From: an uncultured Duncaniella sp. | GTDB taxonomy: Bacteria; Bacteroidota; Bacteroidia; Bacteroidales; Muribaculaceae | Assembly: GCF_910578445.1 (NCBI RefSeq) | Contig: NZ_CAJTQC010000026.1 | Location: 1-40,919 of the forward strand | DNA: 40,919 nt | Reading direction: 5' to 3' | In this document: positions 1-7,779 of the stretch, piece by piece | Numbering within the stretch: position 1 is the first letter of the stretch | Layout of the letters: the number at the start of each line of letters is the position of its first letter | Translations under genes and position numbers: made by a program | The notes under the pieces: model-generated | Databases searched by the model: none | Told to the model about the DNA's origin: nothing | What the model saw: only the letters and a program-made list of their open reading frames with translations

Positions 1-86
1 GGCTGATGCCTCTGCACGTTGAGTAGCACTCAAAAATTATTTAGGACAATATTGCGATTTACCACTTTCTTTGATTTGACCAAAAT

Positions 87-153
87 TAAAAAAATACTGC
101 CATATCCGGATTGGAAACGCATATAGAATGTCGTTCGTCAGGATGTGGCAGTA
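87..153 (-). terminator. Rho-independent terminator of the GLPGLI operon
   Basis: Positions 95-107 and 141-153 form a 13-bp stem with one G-T wobble and a 33-nt loop. On the minus strand the hairpin is followed by a run of seven or more T (plus-strand A run at about 88-94). It lies 44 nt after the stop of the truncated GLPGLI frame, so it is well placed to end the whole minus-strand chain that starts at 3768. Confidence 0.7.
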
Positions 154-196
154 GATATTTTTGCTGTAGGTGGTTTATTTCAATATCGACAAAGCT

Positions 197-367
197 TTAG
201 TAAAACTTCGAGCAATCCTGCCCGGCAAGAAGTATGAAATCCTGTCTTTTCTCAATACCCCTTGGGTCGAAAAAATGATATTCATATCCGACCTTTATTT
301 GTGCTTTCTGTGCCATTGCAGCTATCGCCAGAAGGCACACGATGATTGATGAGAGTATCTTTTTCAT
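197..367 (-). pseudogene. Truncated GLPGLI-family protein (N-terminal 56 aa only)
   Basis: A 56-residue frame starts with a signal peptide ending AMAQ. It then has KAQIKVGYEY and FILLAGQDCSKFY, which align with the N-terminus of the intact GLPGLI protein next door (AQIKVEYTERY, MILLANSEISHFY). It stops at TAA right after the FY. GLPGLI proteins usually have over 200 residues, and the diagnostic GLPGLI motif is missing. Its ATG overlaps the TGA of the upstream gene (ATGA), so it was probably a coupled second paralogue. Downstream DNA runs into the terminator at 87-153, so the rest of the gene is gone and this is more than a point nonsense change. It could still give a short secreted peptide. 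Confidence 0.6.
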
Positions 368-1164
368 TTCTTTCTGTAATCAGTTTCAATCAAATCAAAG
401 CCTTCTGGAAGTTGAACTTCTTGCATTGAGGTTCCAAATTCTGCATTCATCTGCGCTCCGGAATTGTTATAGAATGTCCATTGTAATTCCAGCATATCCT
501 TACGTTTCGCCTTATTTGAAAGTTCGTGCCCATACATTTTTGCCGGGAAAGTTCTATTAGAAGCTTCTATTCCAGTTGCATCAAAGCGATATTTTCCATT
601 ATCGGCATCAGCTTTAAGGATTAGACCAGGCAGTCCGCACAATTTCCATGGACCGTCATGAATTGGTATTTCGGGAGTGAACCACACTTTCCAGTGCCGA
701 CCGTGATAGTCGGTCTCTGCCATGAAACATTCGTAGCCGAGAATGTTTTGTGTCGAATCGGAAGTTTTCCAGTTTTGTTCATCCATATTTTCTTCGTAGT
801 GACCAAGTTCCCCGGCGGCTTCTCCATAATACATTGTTTTTCTTTCTCCGAAATTTTTAACAACGTATGTTCTTGAGCCTGGAAGTAAAGCCGGTTTCTG
901 TCCTGCTGCATTTGCTGCTTCAACCATACTGTTGAACTGAACAGTCCCTTGTGGGGTTGAAAGCATTGAATCTACAACGAGTGTCATCGGATTATAAAAA
1001 TGAGAAATCTCACTATTCGCCAATAATATCATTTTTTCTTTCTTATTAGCGCCTGTCCAGTTTTTGTACCGTTCGGTGTACTCCACTTTGATTTGCGCTT
1101 TTTCCTGTGCGGTAACTGTGCTTACCGCAAAACATACAAGAAGGAATGTGATTAGTCTGTTCAT
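364..1164 (-). CDS. GLPGLI family secreted protein
   Basis: A 266-residue protein with a signal peptide (residues 1-20, ending VTAQ). The family signature is plain: WFTPEIPIHDGPWKLCGLPGLI spans about residues 161-182, with GLPGLI at 177-182, and an AQIKVEY strand follows the signal peptide. GLPGLI proteins are Bacteroidetes envelope proteins of unknown biochemical role that are commonly encoded next to TonB-dependent or barrel proteins. That holds here: the start ATG overlaps the stop of the barrel gene at 1161 (ATGA), implying translational coupling. The next frame at 367 overlaps its own stop in the same way. Family call firm, function unknown. Confidence 0.9.
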   Translation of the reverse strand: MNRLITFLLVCFAVSTVTAQEKAQIKVEYTERYKNWTGANKKEKMILLANSEISHFYNPMTLVVDSMLSTPQGTVQFNSMVEAANAAGQKPALLPGSRTYVVKNFGERKTMYYGEAAGELGHYEENMDEQNWKTSDSTQNILGYECFMAETDYHGRHWKVWFTPEIPIHDGPWKLCGLPGLILKADADNGKYRFDATGIEASNRTFPAKMYGHELSNKAKRKDMLELQWTFYNNSGAQMNAEFGTSMQEVQLPEGFDLIETDYRKK

Positions 1165-3768
1165 TTTCTGAGGGATATTGAGATTAGTAGCTCGCGGCCC
1201 CGGAGCCAGCGTTGGCTCTCGAAGGAGGTAAGCTGATTGTATGTTGTATAGTTGTATGTGCGCTGATTGAAGATGTTGCTCAACGAGGCGGATAGTTCCA
1301 GTCGCTTGTTGAGCTTGTAGATTACCTTTGTGTCGAGCAGGAACACGTTTTTGAATTGGTCGGTGGTAAGCTCATTGCGGTAATGTTCGCCGCTGATGTG
1401 CCACTCCCATTTTTTGTGGGGCATGATATTGAGCAGCAATTCATTCTCCATATTGCCGAGCCAAGAGGCATTAGTGCCGTTCATTGAAAGACGACTCGAA
1501 GCCCACTCGAACCGATAGTCGAAACTGAGCCAACGGAGCGGCGAACCATTGATTTTCGCTCCGACCGACCAAGAAGTGCCGACCGAATTAACCGCACTGT
1601 TCTCCGAGATAAGATGTGATTCGTGGCGACTGAACGAGCCGTTTACGTTTGCACTGCCTCGCATGAAATCGAGAGTCTTGCCGATGTTTCCGCTTGCCAT
1701 AAGCATCTGTCCGTCACTTTTCGCTGATGTGTAAATAGACCACATAGTCGCCGTAAAGCTGTTGTGCCAAGGTATAGGGATTGTGGCTCCACGACTGCAT
1801 CACGAAAGCATTTGCAAACAATCCGCGTCGGGTATGCTTGTAAGAGACATTGGCAGACACGTTCTGCGAAGTGGAATTGTAGAAATCATCCACGCCCCGA
1901 CGGAAAGAGCGATAGTTAGTCATCACATATCCGGGCTGTATCATGTTCAGATCCATCGGAGACCGACCTGTTCCTCCGCTAAGGCTCATATCAAAGCGGT
2001 TGTTAGGTTTCCAGTTCATACTTAGCGACGGTGAGAAATAAACCTCGCTGCGGTTGGCGAGAGCCTTGTCGAAAGTATAATGAGCAAAACTGACGGGAGC
2101 ACTGAGCAAGAATTTGACTCGTTTTGCCCAATACTCGAATTTCGGGGTGGCATATACCGTGAAATAGTTTGTGTTAAGCACATTCGTTGTCTCACCCGGT
2201 ATTTCCTCGGGCATATCGGGCAGCTCGGTGTTGAGAGTGCGGAAATATCCTTTGACACCTCCTTCAAGACTGATTGTGATTCCCTTGACGGAAAAGGCAT
2301 AAGCCGCACTCTCGTTGGTATAGAAAGCATGGTCTTTGACCTGCTGACGCAAAACTCCGTCATTTATTGACACGGAAAGCGTCTGCGGAAGCGACTCCCA
2401 TTCGTTCTTGCTTATGAAGGTAACAAGATGGTTCTTGGCGGAGCCAAGCGCGTTCCGCGATGAGCCGTTGAAACGCTTGATGATTTTGAAATCGTTGCCT
2501 ACATAGTAGTCGGGGAGCGATGCCGTCTGGTCGTTTGGCAATGAGCCTGTCACGCCGAGGCGCACGTCATCCCAGTCAATATTGGTTTTCAGTGTGTTGT
2601 TTATGAACGCAGTCTTTTGGTTCAGCTCATAGATGAACTTGCCTGACAGAGAGTGTGAACGGTCAACTCCGTTGCGGTTCTCGGTGACAACACGGTTGCC
2701 ATCATTGAGAAAGTATGTCGTTATGTTGGCGGCGTCAGCCGTAACGCGATTGAAAGAGTAGTCAAGCTGTGCCTTGAACTCGCCACGCCCGAGTTTCCAC
2801 AACGCATTGGTAGAAACAAGTGCCGAGCGGTTGAACAGCGTGCGTTTCCGGCTCAGGTTAGGCACACTGGGGAGCGACACACCGACATATCGGCTCAGGT
2901 CGGTTCCCCGTCGGGAGGCAAAGAAGTCTGTTGCCTGTGCCGAGAGGTCTTCGCCGATATTGTTAGTCTTGAAAGTCGTTATATTCTGGAAATTGGGCAT
3001 CACAGCCATAGCGAATAGCTCGCCATCCCAAATAGCGCCGTCGGGCTGCCATGAGTATCCGCCTCCGGCATCGCCGTGGAAACTCCACGTTGCCTTAGCC
3101 TTGTTTTTCAATTTCAGGTTGATAGCCGCCTTATCGGAGAATGATATGCCCGACAGCACCTGCATAGGCTGATGGTTCTCCATGACCTCGACCGCACCCA
3201 CATCCTCGTGGCTTATGCCGTTAGTGGCAATACCGTATTTGCCACCGAGCAGATCGGAACCTTCGATATAGAATTTATTGATGTCCTCGCCCTGATATTG
3301 GATTTTGCCGTTGTTGTCAACATCTATTCCGGGCATACGTTTCAGCACGTCGCCGATAGAGCGGTCCTGTGCCTGTGCGAAGCTGCCGACATTATAGGAG
3401 ATAGTGTCGCCTTGCTCCCGTATGCGGTCAGCTTTGACTGTTACCTCTTTCAACAGCGTTGTGCCCGGCTCCAGAAAAACTGTGAGAGGAAAAGAAACAC
3501 TGTCGAGAGGTATTGTTTTCTTGGCAAAGCTCATCATTGACACCTCTAATCGGCAACCTGTCACCGACGGTAATGACATGGCAAAGCCTCCGTCGCCTTT
3601 CGATGTGGCGTATTTCTTTATCTTGCCGTCTGCGCCTTTGACTATTACCGACGCCCCGGCAAGAGGCTCATTGCTTTCCTTGTCAACGACCGTACCAGAC
3701 ACATTGACCTGTGCAACGGCACTGACCGCTACTAAGAGAAATACCAGGTATGTGATAACACGGTTCAT
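1161..3768 (-). pseudogene. TonB-dependent-receptor-like outer-membrane barrel protein, frameshifted
   Basis: The first frame (3768 to 1714, 684 aa) has a signal peptide (1-20, ending AVAQ), a carboxypeptidase-regulatory-like domain at about 22-105 (VSGTVVDKESNEPLAGASV), a plug-like region at about 110-220 (EVTVKA, DVLKRMPGIDVDNNG, KFYIEGSDLLGGKYG) and then barrel strands. It ends early after GDYVVYLHISEK. The remaining about 190 residues continue in the +1 frame down to 1161 and end in a typical barrel C-terminus (RELLISISLRK). The two frames overlap at 1714-1745. Removing one T from TATTTAC (plus-strand AAA at 1733-1735) would restore VVYYTSAKSDGQ. It heads the operon with the GLPGLI gene and probably forms an outer-membrane transporter with it. 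A real mutation and a base-calling error look the same here. Confidence 0.8.
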
Positions 3769-4068
3769 TTGTGATAATCAGTTTCGAGATAATCATACTC
3801 CAACACGCCTTGCTCCCTTTATGAGCAATGCAGTTTGACCACCGGACTCATGCTTCCACTGAAGCATATGCGAATTTGTTTTCAAGGGTAAAGATAATGA
3901 CTTTGACGCTATCCCCCAAATTGCATATCCATAAAATGACACTATCCCCAAATTATCTCACATTGAGAAGATTTAAGAGGTGTTCGATGAACCCTGTTTG
4001 AAGGTGTGAACCCTACAAATTACCGGTTTGTATTCTAAAAGCTCAACTACCTTACTGTCAAATATATG
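3769..4068. other. Intergenic gap with a degenerate direct repeat
   Basis: This 300-bp stretch lies between the start of the barrel gene and the end of the nuclease gene. It contains the direct repeat at 3904-3954. On the minus strand a poor -7-like TACCCTTG (3883-3890) has no correctly spaced -33 element, so the barrel-gene promoter is not clear. I see no gene. Confidence 0.5.
3904..3954. repeat. Two imperfect direct repeats TGAC(G/A)CTATCCCC(C)AAATT
   Basis: 3904-3922 reads TGACGCTATCCCCCAAATT and 3937-3954 reads TGACACTATCCCCAAATT, differing by one substitution and one C. The period is 33 bp. It sits upstream of the barrel-gene start on the minus strand. It could be a regulator binding site or the relic of a mobile-element end. 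Confidence 0.5.
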
Positions 4069-4878
4069 CTATAACTGTATCGGGGATGAAACTGTCGAGC
4101 GGTATGATGGGTCAAATATGAGATTCAGTACATGGGCGAGGCGCAGACCGCCGTTGAGAAACTGAGTTTCGACTACTGGAGTCCATTCGGCAACTTCGTT
4201 GTAGGATATTTTCGTGCCTGTGGGAAATGCCTTGTAGACATCACCGCAGATTGCTATAGTCTGCTTTGCCCAGTCGTCGACAGTGCCTGCTGTGATTTCA
4301 GCCTGCTCGGTTTCGCTTGCCCGGTCAATCTGGTCCTGCCACTCAGAGTAGCTCCACTTGTGGGCTGATTCAGGTATCGACGAGTCCCATACGGAGTGAA
4401 GATTGGCATCGCGTCCGAAATATTTGACCTGTGTGCGGTTTCCGCCGAGGTCAGTCGCATGGCCCATGTGGAGGGGCTGGTGGAGGTCGCCCATCACATG
4501 GACGAGTATCTTGAGTGCGAGCTGTGATTCGTCGAACGATGATTTATCATTCGTGAGCGTCTCAATCTGAGCTTTTATTGCTGTGACGGCATCGCCTGCA
4601 GGATTGGCCTGCGCTTCTTCATAGCGTTCGCCTTCGTCGACGTTCTTGTAGTGCCATGTCTTTGTGTAGGCATACTTCGGTGTATGGCTCGCATTGTCAA
4701 GCCAGTTTGCCCAATATACCATCGAACGGCCTTCGAGAAGCGAATCAACGGCCGATTTCGTCGCCGGAGTGAGATGCTTTTCGGCGATATATGCTGTCAC
4801 GTCGTGGCCTTTCTGTCCCCATCCGAAAGCAGAGACAGCCGCCACGGACATAAATATTGATATTAAGCTACGTTTCAT
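4069..4878 (-). CDS. S1/P1 family nuclease, secreted, zinc-dependent
   Basis: A 269-residue protein. Cleavage of the signal peptide after FG would leave Trp20 as the N-terminal residue, which in nuclease P1 binds zinc through its own amino group. All expected zinc ligands can be found with P1 spacing: W20 with H25 (W-G-Q-K-G-H), Asp in WANWLDNASH, His in TWHYKN, H/D/H in HVMGDLHQPLH (0, +4, +10) and H/D in NLHSVWD (0, +4). The family cleaves single-stranded DNA and RNA and removes 3' phosphates. Here it would act in the periplasm or outside the cell, probably scavenging nucleotides. It has its own promoter at 4914-4945 and is separated from the barrel gene upstream by a terminator. Confidence 0.93.
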   Translation of the reverse strand: MKRSLISIFMSVAAVSAFGWGQKGHDVTAYIAEKHLTPATKSAVDSLLEGRSMVYWANWLDNASHTPKYAYTKTWHYKNVDEGERYEEAQANPAGDAVTAIKAQIETLTNDKSSFDESQLALKILVHVMGDLHQPLHMGHATDLGGNRTQVKYFGRDANLHSVWDSSIPESAHKWSYSEWQDQIDRASETEQAEITAGTVDDWAKQTIAICGDVYKAFPTGTKISYNEVAEWTPVVETQFLNGGLRLAHVLNLIFDPSYRSTVSSPIQL

Positions 4879-4913
4879 AGGTAAAAAACAGATTTATGAT
4901 TCTTTTTGTCATG

Positions 4914-4945
4914 CAAATCTACACAACTTCCACCGATTAACCAAA
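4914..4945 (-). promoter_or_regulatory. Bacteroidetes-type promoter for the S1/P1 nuclease
   Basis: On the minus strand TTTG (4945-4942), a 20-nt spacer and TAGATTTG (4921-4914) match the primary sigma factor consensus TTTG/TAnnTTTG exactly. Transcription would start about 30 nt before the ATG at 4878. Confidence 0.75.
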
Positions 4946-4976
4946 AACTTTTCGAACTGCATGACCGTTGTCCGAC

Positions 4977-5032
4977 AAAAATAATAGTGTCAGGATTCCG
5001 GCATTGACGCTGACGGAGTCCTGACACTATTA
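4977..5032 (-). terminator. Strong Rho-independent terminator after the 5052 barrel gene
   Basis: 4982-5000 pairs with 5014-5032 as a 19-bp stem with a single G-T wobble and a 13-nt loop. On the minus strand it is followed by TTTTT (plus A run 4977-4981). It starts 20 nt after the barrel-gene stop. Confidence 0.85.
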
Positions 5033-5051
5033 CAGATGATTTATATACCAC

Positions 5052-7145
5052 CTATTTCATTATGGCTGAGCCGGATGAGGTTATGGTTTGAATTTCGTCG
5101 CCTCTTTTGATTTTCTTGCCGAAGCCAAAGGTGTAGCTTGCCGTAAGACGAATACATCTGTGACTGCTGGAATTGTATATTGTGTTATACTGGTCAAAGT
5201 ACTCGCTTTTGAGACTGGATGTCTGGTCTATCCAGCTTTTGCGGAAGATATTTACGGCTGCGATGCTGATGTTCCAGTTTTTATTTCGCCAGCCGAGTTT
5301 AAATTGATATAGCGACTGGCCTCGGTTGAAGGTTTCATTGAGTGAATACTGCACAAGTCCACGGTCTGCCGTCGAATAATACAGTGAGGCATAGAACGGT
5401 TTAAAGTAGTATGTGGCGCTGGCCGAGACCATCAGGTAGTTGTAAGAGTCGTTGTATATTCCTGTCAGTTTGCCGAACCACATGCGTGGCTGTAGCTGTA
5501 AGACAAGTGATCGTTTGAACAGACGTGCCGTAAACGAGACGCCGACATCAAAATTCCGGCAGTCGCCACTGTTTACTATGGAGCGGAGCATCATGCCGTC
5601 GGGCCCTGTGGGTGTGAACATCGGGACAGGTCTGTCAAAATACTGACTCCAGCCGCCTGAGGCTGCAATTTGAAATCGATTATTCGGAAGCCAAGTGTAT
5701 TGCAGGTCAGCCGCTCCCCACCGTGTGTTTTTGAGGTCGGGGTTGCCTGTCTTGTAGAGAAGTTCATTCTCCTGTAGGATTGTAGATGTCTTGTCGGACT
5801 GGTCAACGAAATTGCAGTTATAGTTTGCGGAAAAATTGAGCGAATTTTTATCGTTGAAGACATATTGCATGTTGAGATTGAAGAGAGGGAGAATGTCAGA
5901 CATCGTAGTGTTGTCGATTTTGTTTTGTTCGCCGATTATACCACCTTCAAAGCGTCCGTAGAATTTTTCCGCCTTATATGAGTATCCGGCGAGAGCACCG
6001 TAGGCAATCTGCCTGAAACGGTCGGTCGAGCGGGTTGAGCCTAAGTAGTCTACTTTGTCGTGGTTGACTACATAGTATGCCTGCACGTCTACGGTATTCC
6101 GGTCATTGATATTCTTGTTGAGCTGCACCATCAGCTGACCCAACATCGCCTTGTCGCGTGCATTATTGACAATTGCGGTCTCACCAGCGCCCCGATAGGT
6201 ACTGTTGCTTGTCGTGAGCTGATACTGCAACTGTGTCACAGCGTTTAACTGATAACCGTGGCCGATGTCAAAATAAAAGTTGCCGGTCCAAGTGGGATAT
6301 ATCACTTTAGAGCTTGCCGTTGAGCTGTAGTCTGACTGACTGTAAATATCGGGAGTGAAAATCACTGAACCCTCAGTATTGAGGCGCGGACGGTTTGTGG
6401 CATCCAGAGAGACGGTGTTGGATATCGAGATTTTTTCAGTTCCGTAGACGGCACGGAAAGATATGCCGAGATTGTTCCGCTGCAACCGGCTGTAGTCCAT
6501 GACGTTTTCCCGCGTAATCTCTTTCAGAGAGCCGTCGGCTTCGGGGAAACGGAATATCTGTTTCCGGTCAGAGCCCTGATTGTGACGGTCGGTGTATCTG
6601 TCGGAAACCACGAGGTCGTAAGTCATGCTCTTATAGGCCATCTTGCCATAGGCCATCCCGCTGCCCGAGCCGGTCATAATATTGTCTTTTCCTGTAAATT
6701 TGGCATAGCCTCCGATTTCGTATCTGCGCATGGTGAAGTTTACGACATAGGGTTTATGCTGGTAGCGGGGGTCGGTAGGGTAGACAAGATATTCCACTTT
6801 CTTTACGTCCTCCGGCTTTAAAGCATCCAGCTGGGCTTGTGAGGCAGGTTGCTTGTCGATATAAATTGAGACAGTATTTCCGTTAAGGGTGAGAACTGAG
6901 TTTGATACGGGATTCACACGAATCTGTGCCATACCCATCTGCGAGAGCAGGTCAATTGCATCCTGAGCTGATTTTTTCTGATTGCTTTCAGGGTAATATG
7001 TCGATATTCCGGGTTTGACATTCTGCATTTGTCCTTCGACCACGACTTCGTTGAGTTGCTGGGTCTCAATGCTGTCGTTTTGCGCTGACTGGGCCAAGGT
7101 TGTCAACGGGAACAATGCGCAGATGATTGGTAAAGCAGTTTTCAT
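5052..7145 (-). CDS. Outer-membrane beta-barrel family protein (TonB-receptor-like)
   Basis: A 697-residue protein with a signal peptide (about 1-18, ending TLAQ). A plug-like segment follows at about 30-150: QLNEVVVEGQ, a stretch like DAIDLLSQMGMAQIRV, and NGNTVSIYIDKQPAS. The remainder alternates aromatic and polar residues as in outer-membrane strands. It lacks the N-terminal carboxypeptidase-regulatory domain seen in the 3768 gene and fits the OMP_b-brl_3 group (PF14905-like). It would sit in the outer membrane. The substrate cannot be read from the sequence. It is monocistronic, with its own -7 element (7175-7182) and a terminator (4977-5032). Confidence 0.85.
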   Translation of the reverse strand: MKTALPIICALFPLTTLAQSAQNDSIETQQLNEVVVEGQMQNVKPGISTYYPESNQKKSAQDAIDLLSQMGMAQIRVNPVSNSVLTLNGNTVSIYIDKQPASQAQLDALKPEDVKKVEYLVYPTDPRYQHKPYVVNFTMRRYEIGGYAKFTGKDNIMTGSGSGMAYGKMAYKSMTYDLVVSDRYTDRHNQGSDRKQIFRFPEADGSLKEITRENVMDYSRLQRNNLGISFRAVYGTEKISISNTVSLDATNRPRLNTEGSVIFTPDIYSQSDYSSTASSKVIYPTWTGNFYFDIGHGYQLNAVTQLQYQLTTSNSTYRGAGETAIVNNARDKAMLGQLMVQLNKNINDRNTVDVQAYYVVNHDKVDYLGSTRSTDRFRQIAYGALAGYSYKAEKFYGRFEGGIIGEQNKIDNTTMSDILPLFNLNMQYVFNDKNSLNFSANYNCNFVDQSDKTSTILQENELLYKTGNPDLKNTRWGAADLQYTWLPNNRFQIAASGGWSQYFDRPVPMFTPTGPDGMMLRSIVNSGDCRNFDVGVSFTARLFKRSLVLQLQPRMWFGKLTGIYNDSYNYLMVSASATYYFKPFYASLYYSTADRGLVQYSLNETFNRGQSLYQFKLGWRNKNWNISIAAVNIFRKSWIDQTSSLKSEYFDQYNTIYNSSSHRCIRLTASYTFGFGKKIKRGDEIQTITSSGSAIMK

Positions 7146-7174
7146 GTTGTTCTATAATTTGAATTACTACGTTG

Positions 7175-7182
7175 CAAAGTTA
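7175..7182 (-). promoter_or_regulatory. -7 element of the 5052 barrel gene
   Basis: On the minus strand TAACTTTG matches TAnnTTTG and lies 30 nt upstream of the ATG at 7145. No convincing -33 TTTG is present at about 20 nt, so the promoter may be weak or need an activator. Confidence 0.5.
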
Positions 7183-7479
7183 TGGCCTATTAAAATTCCT
7201 TGCCATACCTAAAAGTGTACAAATAAACTTAAACCTATTTGTATCGGATTTCACTTATCTTAACGAAGCATGCTGCGGATTGTAACAAAAAATAGAAAAA
7301 AAATTAAATGAAAGCTGTTTTGACTGTGTGGTTGAGTGAGTTGCGATAAGATAGGGAGTCGCTGTGTGTGTTTGGGGTGTAGCAGGCTGATGCCCGAAAT
7401 CAGTCTATATCAAGGATGTTGCGCTGTTTTTTTCAGCGCTTAAATTTTTATGCCGGTTGGAATCGAAGGTTTGATTTTT
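7183..7479. other. Intergenic gap with a small T-loop hairpin
   Basis: The only structure I see is gcgctg-ttttttt-cagcgc (7421-7439), a 6-bp stem with a seven-T loop. It lies about 40 nt after the stop of the Arc-like gene on the minus strand and may end that transcript, though no T run follows the stem on that strand. I see no gene. Confidence 0.4.
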
Positions 7480-7677
7480 TTAGATGTGCTCTTCGGTGTC
7501 GTTAGTCGGGGGTGTGGTTGAGGAAAGGCGGCGGTGGCGACGGAGTGAGTCGGCGATAATCCATTGAATCTGGCCGTTGACCGAACGGAATTCCTGCGCC
7601 GCCCATGCCTCAACTTTTTCCATTGTGGCGGCGTCGAGTCGCAGCAGGAAGCTTTTGCCTGTTTCTTTCTTTGCCAT
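7480..7677 (-). CDS. Arc-like ribbon-helix-helix DNA-binding protein
   Basis: A 65-residue basic protein starting MAKKETGKSFLLRLDAATME. The pattern SFLLRLDAATMEKVEAWAAQ, then FRSVNGQIQWIIADSLRRH, is that of Arc/MetJ ribbon-helix-helix proteins: a short beta strand that contacts DNA followed by two helices. I chose the ATG at 7677 because the longer frame runs back through the hairpin and because strand 1 starts just after this Met. It lies downstream of the SPFH gene in the same orientation, 102 bp away, with a perfect 22-bp hairpin between. Two TATATAGAA direct repeats end on its start codon and could be an autoregulatory operator. Repressor function is inferred from the fold. Confidence 0.8.
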   Translation of the reverse strand: MAKKETGKSFLLRLDAATMEKVEAWAAQEFRSVNGQIQWIIADSLRRHRRLSSTTPPTNDTEEHI

Positions 7678-7697
7678 TCTATATAATGTTCTATATA
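7677..7697 (-). promoter_or_regulatory. Twin TATATAGAA repeats over the Arc-like gene start
   Basis: Reading the minus strand, TATATAGAA occurs at 7697-7689 and again at 7685-7677, 12 bp apart, with the second copy running into the ATG. Arc-type proteins bind tandem half-sites, so this may be an autoregulatory operator. The repeat is seen directly; its role is inference. Confidence 0.45.
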
Positions 7698-7725
7698 TAA
7701 TAGGTGATAAGGTGGGATTGATGGT

Positions 7726-7774
7726 TGCACCGTGGTGTGCCACCGTCGCCGGGACGGTGGCACACCACGGTGCA
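7726..7774. repeat. Perfect 22-bp inverted repeat (5-nt loop) between SPFH and Arc-like genes
   Basis: 7726-7747 is the exact reverse complement of 7753-7774, with loop gccgg at 7748-7752. The stem is GC-rich and starts 5 nt after the SPFH stop. Neither strand has a T run after it, so it is not a standard terminator. It could be an mRNA processing or stabilising structure, an attenuator, or a REP/MITE-like element. Confidence 0.85.
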
Positions 7775-7779
7775 GGCTG

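Noticed and set aside
3883..3890. Promoter for the 3768 barrel gene
   Set aside because: TACCCTTG has a mismatch in the core and no TTTG lies at the right spacing, so I did not list it as a promoter.
7440..7763. 107-codon minus-strand frame covering the Arc-like gene
   Set aside because: It overlaps the Arc-like gene in another frame and crosses the 22-bp hairpin; its Pro/Ser/Arg-rich sequence has no recognisable domain.
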